Of a stretch of DNA of 64,000 bases, positions 35,953 to 48,355 are shown in pieces (position 1 is the stretch's first letter; every line of letters begins with the position of its first letter). Source of the stretch: Rhexocercosporidium sp. MPI-PUGE-AT-0058. Taxonomy: Eukaryota; Ascomycota; Leotiomycetes; Helotiales. The position numbers and the translations under genes were made by a program. Under the pieces are notes generated by a model, which saw only the letters and a program-made list of their open reading frames with translations, had not been told where the DNA came from and searched no databases. The DNA is taken from NCBI GenBank assembly GCA_020746875.1, contig JAGTJL010000014.1:372001-436000 (forward strand), read 5' to 3'.

Positions 35953-38307
35953 ATGTTACGTCTCAATACTTGTCTGGTAGCTGCTACGGCTCTACTTTCA
36001 AGCGTAGAAGCAGGTCCAAAACAACCAAGATTCGGACAAATAGTCTCTCGTGCATTGACGAATTCCAGCGGCGTTTCCCTTTCAATTCTTACCGAAACCG
36101 GTGTCAAAAATGCAACAGCGCCGAATCTCTACGGATGGATGTTCGAAGATATCAATCACTCCGGTGATGGAGGTCTATATGGAGAGCTATTAGCCAACAG
36201 AGCCTTTGAGGGCTCGGACGTCACGTTTGGAAATGTCCCAGGCTTCGCGGGGAACAGTATCGTCTGGCAAGAGAACGAGTGCAATCCATCTGGTAAGTCC
36301 AAATCCAACATTCGAGGATACCTAGGACTAACTTATGCAGGTCCTGTGATCTCCGGGTACAAACCCCTCGGAAACGCCACTCTCAGACTCGATAATTATC
36401 GAGCTTTATCACACTCTCACCCAACAGTCCTCGCACTCGATATCCCTACCACAGCAAAGAATTCATCAACTCCAATTGGATTTGCGAACATGGGATGGTG
36501 GGGGATTCCCGTCTCACCACAGACTTACAACGTCTCGTTCTTCATCTACCCGAATCAATTCCGGAATCAGGACAACCCAAAGACAGAGATCACAGTGTCG
36601 CTCCAATCGAACCTGACAGGCGAGATCTGGGCATCGACTGTCATTCCGGCTCAGGCTTGGAACGTTGTGAACTATACACATGTCACTGCTCAAATCGTAT
36701 CCAAGGTTTCGGCTCCGAATACCAATAACACTCTTGCCATCACATTCGATCCTAAGGCTGCAGCCGGACAGACCTATTATTTCGATCAGATTAGTCTTTT
36801 TGGCGAGACATTCAAGGGGTATAAGAACGGTTTGAGGAAGGATTTAGCAGAGCATATCTATGACATGAAGCCAAAGTTTCTAAGGTGGCCGGGAGGCAAC
36901 AACCTCGAGGGATACTCTTTCCAAACAAGGTGGAAATGGTGGGAGACGATCGGACCTCTTCAAGAGAGATGGGCAAGACCTGGAAATTGGCGTAGGTGCC
37001 TCATCGTCAGGACAATATTCTAGGAAATACTAACCGATACAGAATACTACAACACCAATGGGCTGGGTCTCCTTGAATTCCTAGAATGGTCGGAATCTAT
37101 GGAAATGGAGAACGTTCTTGGAATTTTCAGCGGCTACTCTCTCCTCGATGGCAATGGAAGAGACTCGGCCGAGTACCCACTCACCGAAGAAGCCATGTAT
37201 CCCGTCCTCAAGGAAGCACTCGACGAGCTCGAGTTCTGCATGGGTTCAACTGATACTTACTGGGGAGCCAAACGCGCCGAATACGGCCACCCTGAACCAT
37301 TTAAGATCCAATACATCGAAATTGGGAATGAAGATTGGTTCTCAAAGGCGTATCCATTCCGTTTCAAGTATCTCTACGACGGACTCAAGGCTGCTTATCC
37401 GGATATAATTCTCATCAGCTCAGCATACGACGAGAATGACGACTATACCATCGATCTTCCCGCAGGATCAATGTGGGACACCCATCACTACGAAGAGCCT
37501 ATCTTTTTCATTGAAAACTTTGATTTCTTTGACAACTGGCAAGAGCGTACCAAAAACCCCAATGTGACGATCATGATCGGCGAGTACTCGGTCTACCAAG
37601 TCGACACCCCGGACGGCAAGGTCAACTGGACCAACCCACCCGAGCTGCATGTTCGATACCCGCGTATGGTCTCCGCTCTGGCTGAGGGTGTATATATGCT
37701 TGGGGCGGAAAGGAATCCACACGTGGTGAAGTTGAGTAGTTATGCACCAAGTTTTCAGAATTGGAATTGGTTTAACTGGACGCCGAATTTCATTGCTTTT
37801 GATGCGGATCCGGCGCATACGGTGCTCAGTACGAGTTATTGGATGCAGAGGCTTTTTAATGCGTATCGTGGGACGGAGAGTGTGGAGGTGAAGAATACGG
37901 AGGGTAATTTTGGAGATCTATATTGGGCGAGTTCCATGGAGAAGGGGAAGGTGTTCTTGAAGATTATGTCAGTATTTTACTTCGGGCTTTTGATGGCTAA
38001 GTGGGAACATACTGACTCGTGGCAGTAATATCAACGGGACCTCTGTGCCGCTCGAAGTTGATGTAGAGTCTGACTGGACTTCCGTCAATGGGACGAGCAT
38101 GTCGCACCCGGATCCAAATGGCTTCAATTTCAAGAACAACGCGACCGCTATTATGCCAAGAACCCTCAATCTCACCAACACCTCGCCACTTGGTGATGGA
38201 TCTTGGCGCTGGAATGTGCCGTAAGTCATACCTGTATTTGACATGAGTTCAGAAGCTGATAATGACACAGGGGATATTCAATCACGGTTCTCCAATTCAA
38301 TTTGTAG
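35953..38307 (+). CDS. Secreted GH51 alpha-L-arabinofuranosidase
   Basis: Five exons (35953-36292, 36341-36991, 37043-37967, 38026-38220, 38271-38307) give 715 residues. The first 20 residues (MLRLNTCLVAATALLSSVEA) are a secretion signal. NLYGWMFEDINHSGDGGLYG and ELLANRAFEG are GH51 landmarks. The acid/base Glu is in YIEIGNEDW (codon 37330-37332) and the nucleophile Glu in IMIGEYSVYQ (codon 37582-37584); both are intact. LRWPGGNNLEGY precedes the catalytic barrel. Many NxS/T sites fit an extracellular glycoprotein. It should release terminal arabinose from arabinoxylan and pectin side chains in plant cell walls. The first intron is 48 bp, in frame and free of stops, so unspliced mRNA would still be open there. 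Introns 2-4 carry good branch sites (CTAACC, CTGACT, CTGATAA). Confidence 0.93.
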
Positions 38308-39195
38308 ATCAGAGTACGCCTGACGACAATTCCTTTAGACAAGCATGCCATAAAGATACGAAACTAACGTTACGGTACTCAAAAAGATTGGGAATATAAT
38401 TCACTGTCAAAGACTGTGGTACATTTGTACATATCGTATTCTAGTAATGTCAGATATTTTCCAGTCATGGAAACCGCTCTCTCAACTCAATCACATGTAG
38501 CATATTTCTGGTCAGCTTAATTTATGTGCTAAAAATCTCCATTTCTTCGCCAAAGATATACGACCGCGCATTTCTTCGGCATTCTCCCCTATAAAAATAT
38601 GTTCCCTCAACTGTAGCGTACACTCGCTCGGGGCACTGGTCGAACAGTGTCCATACGAACACTGCAGCAGAGCACTAGAGGTGGTGAAGTCTCCAACTCT
38701 ATTTGGAATATTCTGACTCATGTCCATGAGCCCCGGCCTCTGTCTATAGCCTAATTAATGCTCATTAGAAGTCGGGAAATTTACTCAATACACTATATGC
38801 AACCTCAAGATAAAGAAGCGAATATCAAATCACATACTAAAGAAATAAATCATGTTCAAAGGAAGATTTTTCTTTTGATGGCTGTCTACGAAGCTGGGGT
38901 GGGTGCTAGACACCAAAGATCGGATCATCCTCAATAGGCGACCATTCATCCATCTCACTGCCAGAACTCAATCGCCTAGTGTGAAACGATATCTAGCCAG
39001 CGCCTCCATGTAATTGTGGGACGAGAGAAACAAACGATCCGACCTGCTTTGATGGCCATTGGGAAAGCAGCGCCAACATGGCACTAGAAATAATGCCATC
39101 AACGCAACTCGAGCATCCCAAGCAAACCACGCATACCCAAAGGACCAAACGCAGGAAATCGAGGCCGACGTAGAGTTACGAAGCTGTGCAAGAAT
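38308..39195. other. Intergenic region between convergent genes
   Basis: Terminators and 3' ends of the GH51 gene (plus) and the acidic protein gene (minus). A 71-codon minus-strand frame at 38512-38727 has no family features. Confidence 0.4.
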
Positions 39196-41151
39196 CTAGT
39201 TCTTGTAATCATCATCATCCTCTTCACCACGCTCCAAGGGATAGTTGTCATCTCCGTGGATGCACTCACACTCGTGCTGGTGGAGATAGCAGAACTTACA
39301 GTAGCCCGACTCATCGAACCACTCGTCATCGTCGACATCATCGCTTCCACCTGCTATGTTCTCATCTTCGTCCCTAACTTCACCCTCATCATGGCCCTTA
39401 ATATCGTCCTCAAACCCATCAGAGCCTACCTCAGCGTCACATTCAAAGATCTCGATAATTTCCTGGCGGTTCTTCTTTCCGTGAACAGCCTTTGGCTTGC
39501 GAACTGGCTTTGGCCAGTCAGAGTCGTTATCCTCATCGGATATTTCGATGATAGCAGATCGGCCATTCTTGCGATATTTGGAGTTGGGAGGTGGGAGGTC
39601 GTCTTCTTCATTATCGGACACTTCAATAACGTCGGAGAGACCTCTCTTTGCCTTGATTGACTTCGGATTGTAGACTACTGGGTAGTCATCGTCATCGTCA
39701 GAGTCATTATCAGAGTCGGAGCTTTGGATAACACGGGATCGGCCCTCCAGTACACAGGTTGGTGTTGGTGCGGTTACATCCTCTTCCTCATCATCAGCAT
39801 CTTCGTCCTCGTCAGGATAGTCTTCAGGGTGTTCAGAGCCGTTCGACATACGACTAATGTGAGAGGAGGAACTGCTGTCGGTGGAGGTTGACGAGGTGGA
39901 GATGTTGGAGGCCTTGCGGGAGCGCAGAGATCGATCAGGAGCGTAGTTGGCGGAGGTACCCATGATATCTTGACTGCGGCTTTGGGCAGAGGATGGGGCA
40001 GTATTGAAATATCTTCCATTGTATGCAGACTGCTCAGCATCAGAATCGGAGCTACTTGGGCCGCCGGGGATAACACGACGACGTGGTCGATCTTCTGGCA
40101 AGGCACCAAATCCATCATTGGTGGAATCCTCGGAGTCTTCCTCTTCGTCGCTAGCGTTCAGATATCGACCCAAGTCATGACCCAGCAGTCCCGTACATGT
40201 GGTTCGCTCTCCAGGACCGGGAGGTGGGATGTATTCAAGGCGGCCTGCTGTTGGCGGACGGGCGTCATCATCCATAGGCTTCCAGAATTCCCAAGAGGCA
40301 CCCTTTGAGAGTGGTACTGGGATGTACTCCTTGATAACCTTGCCTTTGCGAAACTCTAGATCAGCGCATTAGTATGATTATATAGTTTCGAAAGGATTAT
40401 GGCTGGAATTACTTCTTTGTCTTGTGAAGATCAAGTAGGGACCAATGATGCTGGGGTAGAGACGGTGCTGGCACTCCGTGGGAATCTCAATCTCGTACTC
40501 CCAACCATTTTTGGCTCAGGTTTATTAGCTGGGTTCATCATTTTGATGTAGAGTTCAACTTACCGTACTCCTCTTGGAGGATCTCAATGTGGCGAAGAAG
40601 CCAGGTTGGCTCTCCTGTGATGATGTCAGTTGTGGTCCAGGCTAGCAAAACTGAAAGTAGTCTATTCTATAGTAGTGCCTGGAACAGTCTATATAGATTG
40701 TAGCTAGTGGTAAAGGGAGTAAAAAAATGACCAATAAAATCGAGTAAATTCAGAACTCATCAGCGACACTTCGAGCTCGACAGAACAAAAAACGACAGAA
40801 ACGAAGAATTCGAGCGTGGCAAGTCGGTCCACGACGAATATTGTCTTGGCAATAGAGAATACAGGCGTAGACAATGAGAAAGCCCACATACCATTGATCC
40901 TTGGGAACTTCTCCTTGAGTCTCTTGTCCTCTTTATTTCTTTCCTTCAATCCCTCCAACTCCTTGTCTAGGTCGATGCCCTGCTTCCTGGTCAGCTTCGT
41001 TTCGTGTGTATTTCTCAGTTCATTTTTATATACGTACCATGTTTTGGGTACTCAGTCTGAAGGCAAAGCTGGCAGGACCTTTTTTCTTACAGCCAAAATC
41101 GCTACTATCAGCCGTGTCTGGTACTGCAGAAGAGAGCGCACTGTCCATCAT
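39196..41151 (-). CDS. Acidic fungal protein with SUMO-interaction-like motifs and Cys/His end, probably nuclear
   Basis: Five exons on the minus strand: 41038-41151, 40892-40994, 40564-40614, 40413-40514, 39196-40355; 471 residues. All joins are GT-AG and keep frame, with branch sites such as CTAAT. The N-terminal third is conserved-looking: KQGIDLDKELEGLKERNKED, GEPTWLLRHIEILQEEY, GWEYEIEIPTECQHRLYPSI, then KGKVIKEYIPVP. The long last exon is Ser/Asp/Glu-rich and carries repeated hydrophobic-acidic motifs (RVIQSSDSD, DVIEVSDNEED, AIIEISDEDND, EIIEIFECD) of SUMO-interaction type. The C-terminus has a compact CKFCYLHQHECECIH cluster that could bind zinc. I do not know the family by name. Role in SUMO-dependent nuclear processes is inferred from motifs only. 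Confidence 0.75.
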
Positions 41152-44100
41152 GGTAGTTGCACTAGACACTGTGGTGTTGTTTCGGGCAATTTGGTGTCGG
41201 GCCGGTATGAATGCTGATCTGGTGTCAGATGTTGCAACGATGGTCTGGTAAACACTTCCTTTGCCGAAGGTGTCTGTTGGAAGGTTTCGAGTAGAGGGAA
41301 TGCTACTTGGTTGGGGTGATCACGCTCTGAATGATAACTCCCTGTCAATCGGCGGGACGCGAAGCGATAGCAATGGTAGACTTTGGTGAGGTCTTATGCT
41401 AGTTGGTGTTGTGGAGAGGAAGCTGATGTTCAGTCTGGATATTGTGACCAAAAAATCTGGGTACGAGAACCTTGGCAAAGGTTTATGTTTAGTTGGAGCT
41501 TTTTATCTGCCACCGGAATTGTGTTTGGTTGTGGCGGCCGATGATCCACTATGATCGCTCGAGGTGGGATGTTCGGAGAAGTGCGAAACAAGCAGCGATA
41601 GTTATGATCCTTGCTCAAGCTTAGTGTTCGGGTTTTGGTTGATGAGTCTTGGTTCGTCTGCCAGGAATTCCGAAGTTGCGCTCACGATCGCGGGGGAAGG
41701 TTTGTGGTTCGGGTGATGGGCAGCGATGACTTCGTGTAGCCTGACGATGTTAGATTCGAGTAGCTAGACGCAGGTAAGAAGATTGGTATGGAGAGGTATC
41801 GGTTGCTGCGGGTTGAATGTGAAAGAGACTGAGAAGCTGGAAGCGCTTTAGGTGCTGTCTCGGATACACTCTTCTGACCAGCTATGTTTTGCGATGTGTA
41901 AGCGGTGAGAACAGGGTGCAATTGAATGAGAAGACGATGTCGACCGAATGCTACAAATAAATTAGCGAATATGATCGACCAGAGAAGAGATATTGCATGC
42001 ATGGGCTGGGTCGCGCCAATCTATCAGCGCGGTCGATCCAGAATGAAGCTCTGCTTCTGCTAAGATGTGAGTAATTCTCTCTCAACAGGGAGAATGATCT
42101 GGACCAACTCAAGACAGTTGGGAAGGTTCATTTACCGTGGTATGGTGCTGTGCTCGAAGTGTAAATATGGGAGAGATCAACACTAAACAAGTTGCAGTTC
42201 TCTCTGTGGCGTATTTAGCGGTTATCAATTGGCGGGATTGTCATGCCGATGCTTGAAGCTGTCGCGAGACCTCTAATGACAAATTAGAGAAGCTCTCGCA
42301 GTGATGCGTACAAAGCAATGTCGAAATCGGTCTGCAGTCTCAATCTGAGCCACGAGTATACGAGCGCAAGTAAGGTTGTATTTTGTGGGCAGCAATGTGC
42401 TAGACCTGGCGATAAACTGTGAGGATGGGAGCAATGTGTCGTTGGGGAAATTGCCTCGATGTTGTGATGACGTCGAGATTGTTATGGTTTGCGTGGCGTG
42501 ATGGGTTCACGATAATAATGTGGAAGTCTTCTAGGGAAGAAAAGACAGGCAGCCGCGCGATAGATCGTGGCGATCTGTTCAAAAGATAAGCGGTGAATTG
42601 AACGCGATATTCACCTTCCAGATTCTTTTCGCGGCGTTCTGCGGGCGGGATTGCGACAAGGCTTGGTATCGCCTCGCGGCGACAGCGAAACTACCATTTC
42701 ACCCTTTCTCTACTAACAAATGTTATCTCAATAGAATGCTCCATACTAAAAGTACTACTTGTACCAGATTGGATTCAAATTGCGGTCTTATTAAACCTCG
42801 TTCCACCATAACGGTGTGCTGAAATAAGATTTGTATGTCCTAAAACGTACTGACTGAGAAAGTATGCGCTTTCTTGTTCAATAACACAAAGATTTGGAAC
42901 GCATCTTCTTAATCCTAACGAAGCAGGATTCTTACCACGTCCGCCTCGTTCAGGTGGTGCTGGGCAATATTTCAACCGTTCCTAATGATAATAGGTTTGT
43001 CGCTAGCTCGATACCAGAATAAATTCAAGATTGCATCAATGCAGGTCCAGGAATATCTAAACGCTCAAGCCATAAAGCTATAAACGACCTACCGAACCCA
43101 AGCCTACTCTGTTAGGCTGAAAAATGTTTTCTCGCCTCGCTATTTTGTTGTCAACAAACAGGCCCTGGTAGCCGAGTCTTGGCGCTTGGCTACAGGACGA
43201 AAGCGAAGCCATCACTCTACTTCTGGACCAACATCAACACCAATCCTCCAAGTTCGGGTCTACACTCCTTTTTCTATGATAGGATTGATTCAGAAAACGT
43301 GTCTAGGAAAAGAGTGTTCGTACCAACACAGCCAATTAACAGTCAGGGCAGCCCCTCTCTTTCCCACACACGAGAACCCCTCGAGCATGTGCCATTCCCC
43401 CCGAAAAGTAATTCAACACCTGGAACTAATGTCCTTGGAATGTTCTAAACGATGAAAACATTGATCTCTCTCCAGCCGACGCGGTTACCCCCGCGAAGCC
43501 ATCGCTGGAGAACCGCTTCGCCACTTCCATTGATTCTACGAACTTCCTCTCCTTTAGAGAAATAGGACTCATGGCCAGTATATCAAGTATGGCCTCCTGT
43601 ATTTAACCACCAAGCTATTGCATTGCCTTGCATTTTCACTCTGGAAGTTCTGTCCTGCATTCTCTCCTCCCGCGCGAGCCTCAATTCACAAATTCACCCT
43701 TGACAACCCGAATTCGGACCCATATACCCGCGGCATTCACCGCAATCTGAAGAACAATACGGTGCTACTTCCCAGTCCCCTTCTTATTGTTGCCAGGAGC
43801 CTCGCTACAGCCGCATAACTTCGCACTAGTGCCCTTCCCACTAGCGCAATCCACGGTCAGGTCTCCTGCACAAAATTCCTCAACTCTCCAACAATTTTCC
43901 GACGAGCAGGTTGTGCATCGCACAAATCACAGATATTCACATCTCAACATCAGAACTTCTACGAGCAACACTTCTCTCAGGTCTGCACCAATTTTGCGCA
44001 GCCAGAACCCAATTCTACGAATACTACACGCCGTTCCGAGCGGAAGCCAACCATTACGCCGAACACCAAACTCACTCCTAAAGATACCATCAGAATCCCT

Positions 44101-44339
44101 CAAGGTCAAATTCAAAATCTCTTGCTCTCAAATCCATCAAGATGCTGGTCTTTATGCGAGAAATCAGACACCAGGCCGCCAGGCATATTTATCAAACCGC
44201 AGCAGATGCCCGGACAGCCCTTGGCTACTTCTTCGTTCCCGATTTCCCTTTGAACTTCGATGATCCGAACCAGTCCAGAAAATCTTGATGCTATACCCAC
44301 GGTTGCTTCTGTGAGAACGACCTAAGGCAGATAGACCAC
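41152..44339. other. 3.2-kb region without a supported gene
   Basis: The part next to the acidic protein gene (about 41152-42600) reads on the minus strand like a long fungal leader (CA- and CT-rich, with ACAACATCGA-type blocks) and is probably promoter plus 5' UTR. From 42600 to 44339 there are only short overlapping frames on both strands (for example 43179-43448 in two plus frames, 43787-44263) without family resemblance. No tRNA was recognised. Confidence 0.4.
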
Positions 44340-45441
44340 TCAAGCCTCCAGGGAAGAACTAGGCGAAGGCTCTTGACAACCGCCATCCAGAACTCCAAGC
44401 AAGAAAACTGAGCGCGTTTAGACTGAAATCGTCACGAAAATATATATATATATAACAAGGTCGTACACTAGTTCGTGGTAATTAGAGAAGATTGAAAATT
44501 CTTGCTGTTCGGGCAGAGCATGTATATAATATAAACAAGACTAGAGTGATGTTGTCTATGCTAGCCTCTGTTAAAGCTCTCGTACTTAAGGATGACCAGC
44601 GAAACCACAGAAGTGCGCGTATCAAAAGAACAACGGTAACTGCAATCGAATGCATCAGTGCCGATAGTAGGTATCTCAAATCTATAATTATTTGGCTGGC
44701 TAGCACGCATCGAAGCAACTGGACCACGTTTCCTACCCCCGGAGGGTATTATGCGATTTCCGAATCTAGATATACTAACTCTAAGATCAACCTCGAGTGG
44801 CTTAAGCTTGTCTTTCATCCTTAAACCTAAGAGCGAGCTAATAAGAAACCACGGGTACTGACTTGTAACGGCTTCGGAACACACGAGACGCTTAAAATCC
44901 TAGTGTTTAGCTTCGAAAACAATATTATATTATGTCGTCTGCCCTCGCACACTTCTTATTAGCTTCAAACTTATGATGCCGCAGTGTTCGCCTCCCTAAA
45001 GACAGCCTATCGTGATCAAGTTGATCGACTTAAGCGAGGAGGGGTGAATACAATCGGTAAGTAACATTTCACTGCTCTCTTTAGCCCTGCAAGGGGAAAG
45101 GCATTTACACCAAAGAACATCAAAGCTAGTTTCGCTGCCAGTGGTTTGTTCCTATTTAATCCAGAAAAAGTACTCAGAGATATGGCCAAACCCGGACTAA
45201 CGTAGATATTTCGAGAGTCGAAGCACGAGTGAAGCGTGCCGAAAAAGACGCTGCTAAAAAAGCCAAAGGTAAGGGTGAACGCAGCCGCAAGCGTCGAACA
45301 AAGGCAGATACTGCTATTCTAGTGAAGACGAAGCGTGGTCGAAAGCGGAAGAGTGATCTGCCAGATGGACATGCGCCAGAGCCAAGTATTAAGGTGCCGC
45401 GGATAAGCGAAGCGCTCTTGCCAGAGACAGCCCCGCGCTAG
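44340..45441 (+). pseudogene. Pogo/Fot1-type DDE transposase relic
   Basis: From RHPELQAR (near 44385) the plus strand follows a fungal pogo transposase. Landmarks are HVYNINKTRVMLSML (44520-44560, the first catalytic Asp region, where the usual NMDETGVM has become NINKTRVM), VTAIECISAD, STHRSNWTTFPTPG, LEWLKLVF, NGFGTHETLKIL (second Asp, changed to Asn), NIILCRLPSHTSY, then AAVFASLKTAYRDQVDRL and a basic tail to 45441. Most of it stays in one frame (44492 to 45200) with about five stops; several fit CAA or CAG turned to TAA/TAG. A frameshift lies near 44440, and the tail is in another frame. Loss of catalytic Asp codons and the stops make it dead. Confidence 0.85.
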
Positions 45442-45987
45442 CTTCGCGACTGCTTTGTTGCATGGCAATTGTTAGTCTTCGTCGACCTTTTGGCACAATG
45501 GTAGTATGGGGTAGATGCAGGGTTTCGATACCTTGGGGATAATCAATGGGTGGGAGCCACCCAAGAGACCACCTTGATGACTGTTCATTTCTAGAGTAGC
45601 AACAGCAGTCTATATGAAAAGCTTCTAAATGTGGATGAAGGCATAGTTGGGGAAGCACATCTGTCAACATCACACGCCTGAAATCAACCGTCCAAAGGAA
45701 TATGGAACAGAGTGTTAAGTGGTTCCGCTTTATGATCGACGAGACTAGATATACAGTCGCTTGCAAAATCGGCTTCCTCTCCAAACCCAGTAGAAGCCTC
45801 CAAGTCCCACCTAACTAACGAGCCTTAATAATTTCTTTTCCACAATCAGTCACGTGTCTGATTCGTCACGTAATTAGATTGCCGTTTGCCGCTCAGTTGT
45901 CCGCATTCCATCTCCATACACAAATGCAGTGTCATCAACCGACATTGGTTTTGTCTTAAGAAGCATAATCTTTGTAAAGAGATCAAT
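45442..45987. other. Intergenic region before the LicD gene
   Basis: A minus-strand frame at 45389-45784 overlaps the transposase tail and has no family features. In-frame ATGs upstream of 45988 exist (45886), so part of this may be coding if the longer start is used. Confidence 0.4.
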
Positions 45988-46931
45988 ATGCGACGCCAGA
46001 GACTACGATGGCTATTGTTACTTGTCCCATGTGTTTTTGTCTATCATACGACCAAGACCGAATCCCACTCCCTCCAGCCACTACGCGCTCCTGAACCAAT
46101 GTCGAACACTTATCAATACTTCACCGAAATCGATGTCTATTCCAAATCAAAACTTGTAGGCGCTATAAGTCATGTCGATTCTAGATTTGGTTTACGTAGC
46201 GAGCCCCTTGGTGTCAACGACCTTCAATCTACCCTCGTCGCGTTGTTCAAAAGCTATACGAAGACAATGGAGGACTTGGGTATCGAGACCTGGCTCGCTC
46301 ACGGCACACTTCTGGGGCATCATTGGGGCCGAAAGATTCTACCCTGGGACACGGATATAGATGTCCAAGTGTCAATGACGACTTTGAGATACCTGGCCAC
46401 GAAATATAACGGCACTCAATATCAGCATAAGAGCAGCACATATCTCCTCGATATTAATCCTCACTATTCGATCGTATCTACTGCGGACGTGTCTAATAAA
46501 ATTGATGCCCGCTGGATTGATATGAATTGCGGGAAATATATTGATATAACCTCGGTTCATCAGAACGAGTCCACTCCAAGTTTGCTGTTCTGTAAAGATC
46601 ACCATCAGTATACTGTAAGCCTCCTTTTTTACTAGAGTCTTATGTCACATGAGAATAAAAAGTAACGGTTTACAGTCAGACGAAATCTATCCGCTTCAGC
46701 CATCTATTTTCGAAGGCGTCAAAGTCAATATACCAATTCAAGCAGAAGATATTCTCTCAAAGGAATATGGCCAAAACGCGCTTGTAAAGTCGAGTTTTCA
46801 TTGGTATTTACTGTGAATTTGTACCAAGAAAGAACTAATTAGAGTACAGGTATAAATGGGATTCCAAGTCGCAAAGATGGAATCCAAAGGTTGCCTGGTG
46901 GACATTCATACGGACATTCATATGGGATTAG
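45988..46931 (+). CDS. LicD-family protein, Golgi-type membrane anchor
   Basis: Three exons (to 46614, 46676-46803, 46850-46931). From the ATG at 45988 the product is 278 residues. I prefer this start to the in-frame ATG at 45886 because the hydrophobic anchor (RWLLLLVPCVFVY, residues 7-19) then sits at the very N-terminus, as in type II Golgi proteins. The LicD core is clear: ETWLAHGTLLGHHWGRKILP followed by WDTDIDVQV, with the metal-binding Asp residues, then the cDNA-end block ILSKEYG and a terminal YKWDSKSQRW. LicD proteins act as phosphotransferases on glycans; fungal relatives (Mnn4-like) help add mannosylphosphate to cell-wall mannoproteins. Splicing joins (HHQYT|SDEIYPL and FHW|YKWD) restore the family pattern. 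The second intron is only 46 bp with branch CTAAT. Confidence 0.8.
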
Positions 46932-47139
46932 GGCTAGAGACTTTGGAATAAGCTATACATAATTCTTGTGACGGATACGAACATCAGTGTCTAGGCTACA
47001 GCGCTCAGCCCGGCCCGGTAGGTGGGACTTGGAGTCTTGTAAGAGTTTGGAGGGGAAGCCGATTTTGCAAGCGAGTCAAGCCAAAAGTTCCACTTCCGTT
47101 TTCTCTCTGTAGGCAGTCCTGAATCGTTGGTACCTTGAA

Positions 47140-47757
47140 ACAATTTCGTTAGAGCAACTGCTGCTAGTGCTAAAATGTATTGATACGGTACTGAACTAAA
47201 CCAGTGTGACGATCGGGAATTGGTTATGCTTCTCTGAGGCCCTGATTTAGTACGGCCGAGAGAGGCCGACCAACTTATTTTTCAACCATGAGCGCTTTCT
47301 GCTCTCAGGCAGATCATATTCGACGAGCTCGGTTAGAAGCAGAAATTCGTTCCAAACTGTCCAGATAAGGATAGTAGTAAGTGTCATCATCAACATGTTT
47401 TACCACCACATTCTGAATCTGTCGTGAAATCATCAGAGCGTGCTGCATGGCGGGCAAGCACCGCCTACGGTCAACATACATTCCGCATCCCACCAACATT
47501 ATTGCAAACATATTGTATTCACTGCATCTACCAATGGTTCGATTATATCGCCTCTTTAGGTCACAAAGTCGGATTATGTATATCTCGTCATTTGGTTTGA
47601 AGTATATCCTTATCCGTTGTGTCGTTGTATTCGTCCCTTTGAAATAGCAACTTTCGAAATGGCTATTCCGGACGACGGAGGCTGATTCGGCACAGACGTG
47701 ACATGCCGGCGGAATGCGGTACGTATTAGAATATCTACTAGGGTAGTTCATCAACAC
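47140..47757 (-). pseudogene. Decayed copy of a Cys-rich fungal protein gene
   Basis: The lower part (47310-47140) is a mutated copy of 49150-48950: EQKALMVEK*VGRPLSAV here against EQKHLWLKDRLATLSRL there, and both are followed by the same GGTACCTTGAA block. The open frame above it (47757-47314) is in the same frame and carries a CGMYVDRRRCLPAMQ stretch comparable to GGVYSRSCPVLYQ in the intact gene. At least three in-frame stops break it. This indicates a duplication followed by loss of one copy. Confidence 0.55.
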
Positions 47758-48355
47758 ATAGATAGTATCATTGGCTCTGGTATGTGGCTCTGGTAACGAG
47801 ACTCATCGTATGAGGTTAAACCTGCCGATTTGGGGGCACGGGCCAGGAGCACCAAAAGTCCACCAGAACGGGACTGTGAGTAATTTTTCGGACTATTTCA
47901 AAAAGAAAAACCAGGAGAAATGTAGTTCTGGTTTCTTAATATTTAATTATAAGACGAAAGCTTTTTTAAACTAAGTTATTAAGTTGTAGCAGGAATCTAC
48001 GTTGAATTAGTGCTGGCGGGCTGCCCTCAAATCAGCAGCTTTAAACTCACATGAAGAGCGAGAGTTCCCAGATCTTCAATCGCAGTTCCGTTACGAAGTT
48101 GCCGAACAAGTGAAAGACGGTATCGCCAACTGATTTAATTTCTGTGTTTGAATGCTCCATCTCGTCTAGGTTATTCCAATATTCTATGAGAGGCTAGGAG
48201 GAAAGAGATGTGGACGAGCAGGACAGTTTGTCGGGTAGGCTTCGTTGAGGGAGGCTAGCGAAAGGAGGGCCAGTGGGCCCGGAACCTTCTCCAGAGGATT
48301 GTTTACCAGTCTGCCTTGGTCAGGTTGAATTCTGTACTTAGGGGACAATTCTTAG
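47758..48355. other. Intergenic region
   Basis: No gene supported; small plus-strand frame at 47771-47974 has no family features. Confidence 0.4.

Noticed and set aside
43179..43455. Two overlapping 89-codon plus-strand frames
   Set aside because: Both frames are open over the same span, which is typical of chance in C-rich non-coding DNA; no family features.
45480..45530. tRNA-like boxes (GGCACAATGGTAGTA and GGTTTCGATACC)
   Set aside because: Spacing between the boxes is too short for a complete tRNA and no acceptor or anticodon stem can be drawn.
47771..47974. 67-codon plus-strand frame
   Set aside because: No family features and AT-rich end; not supported as a gene.
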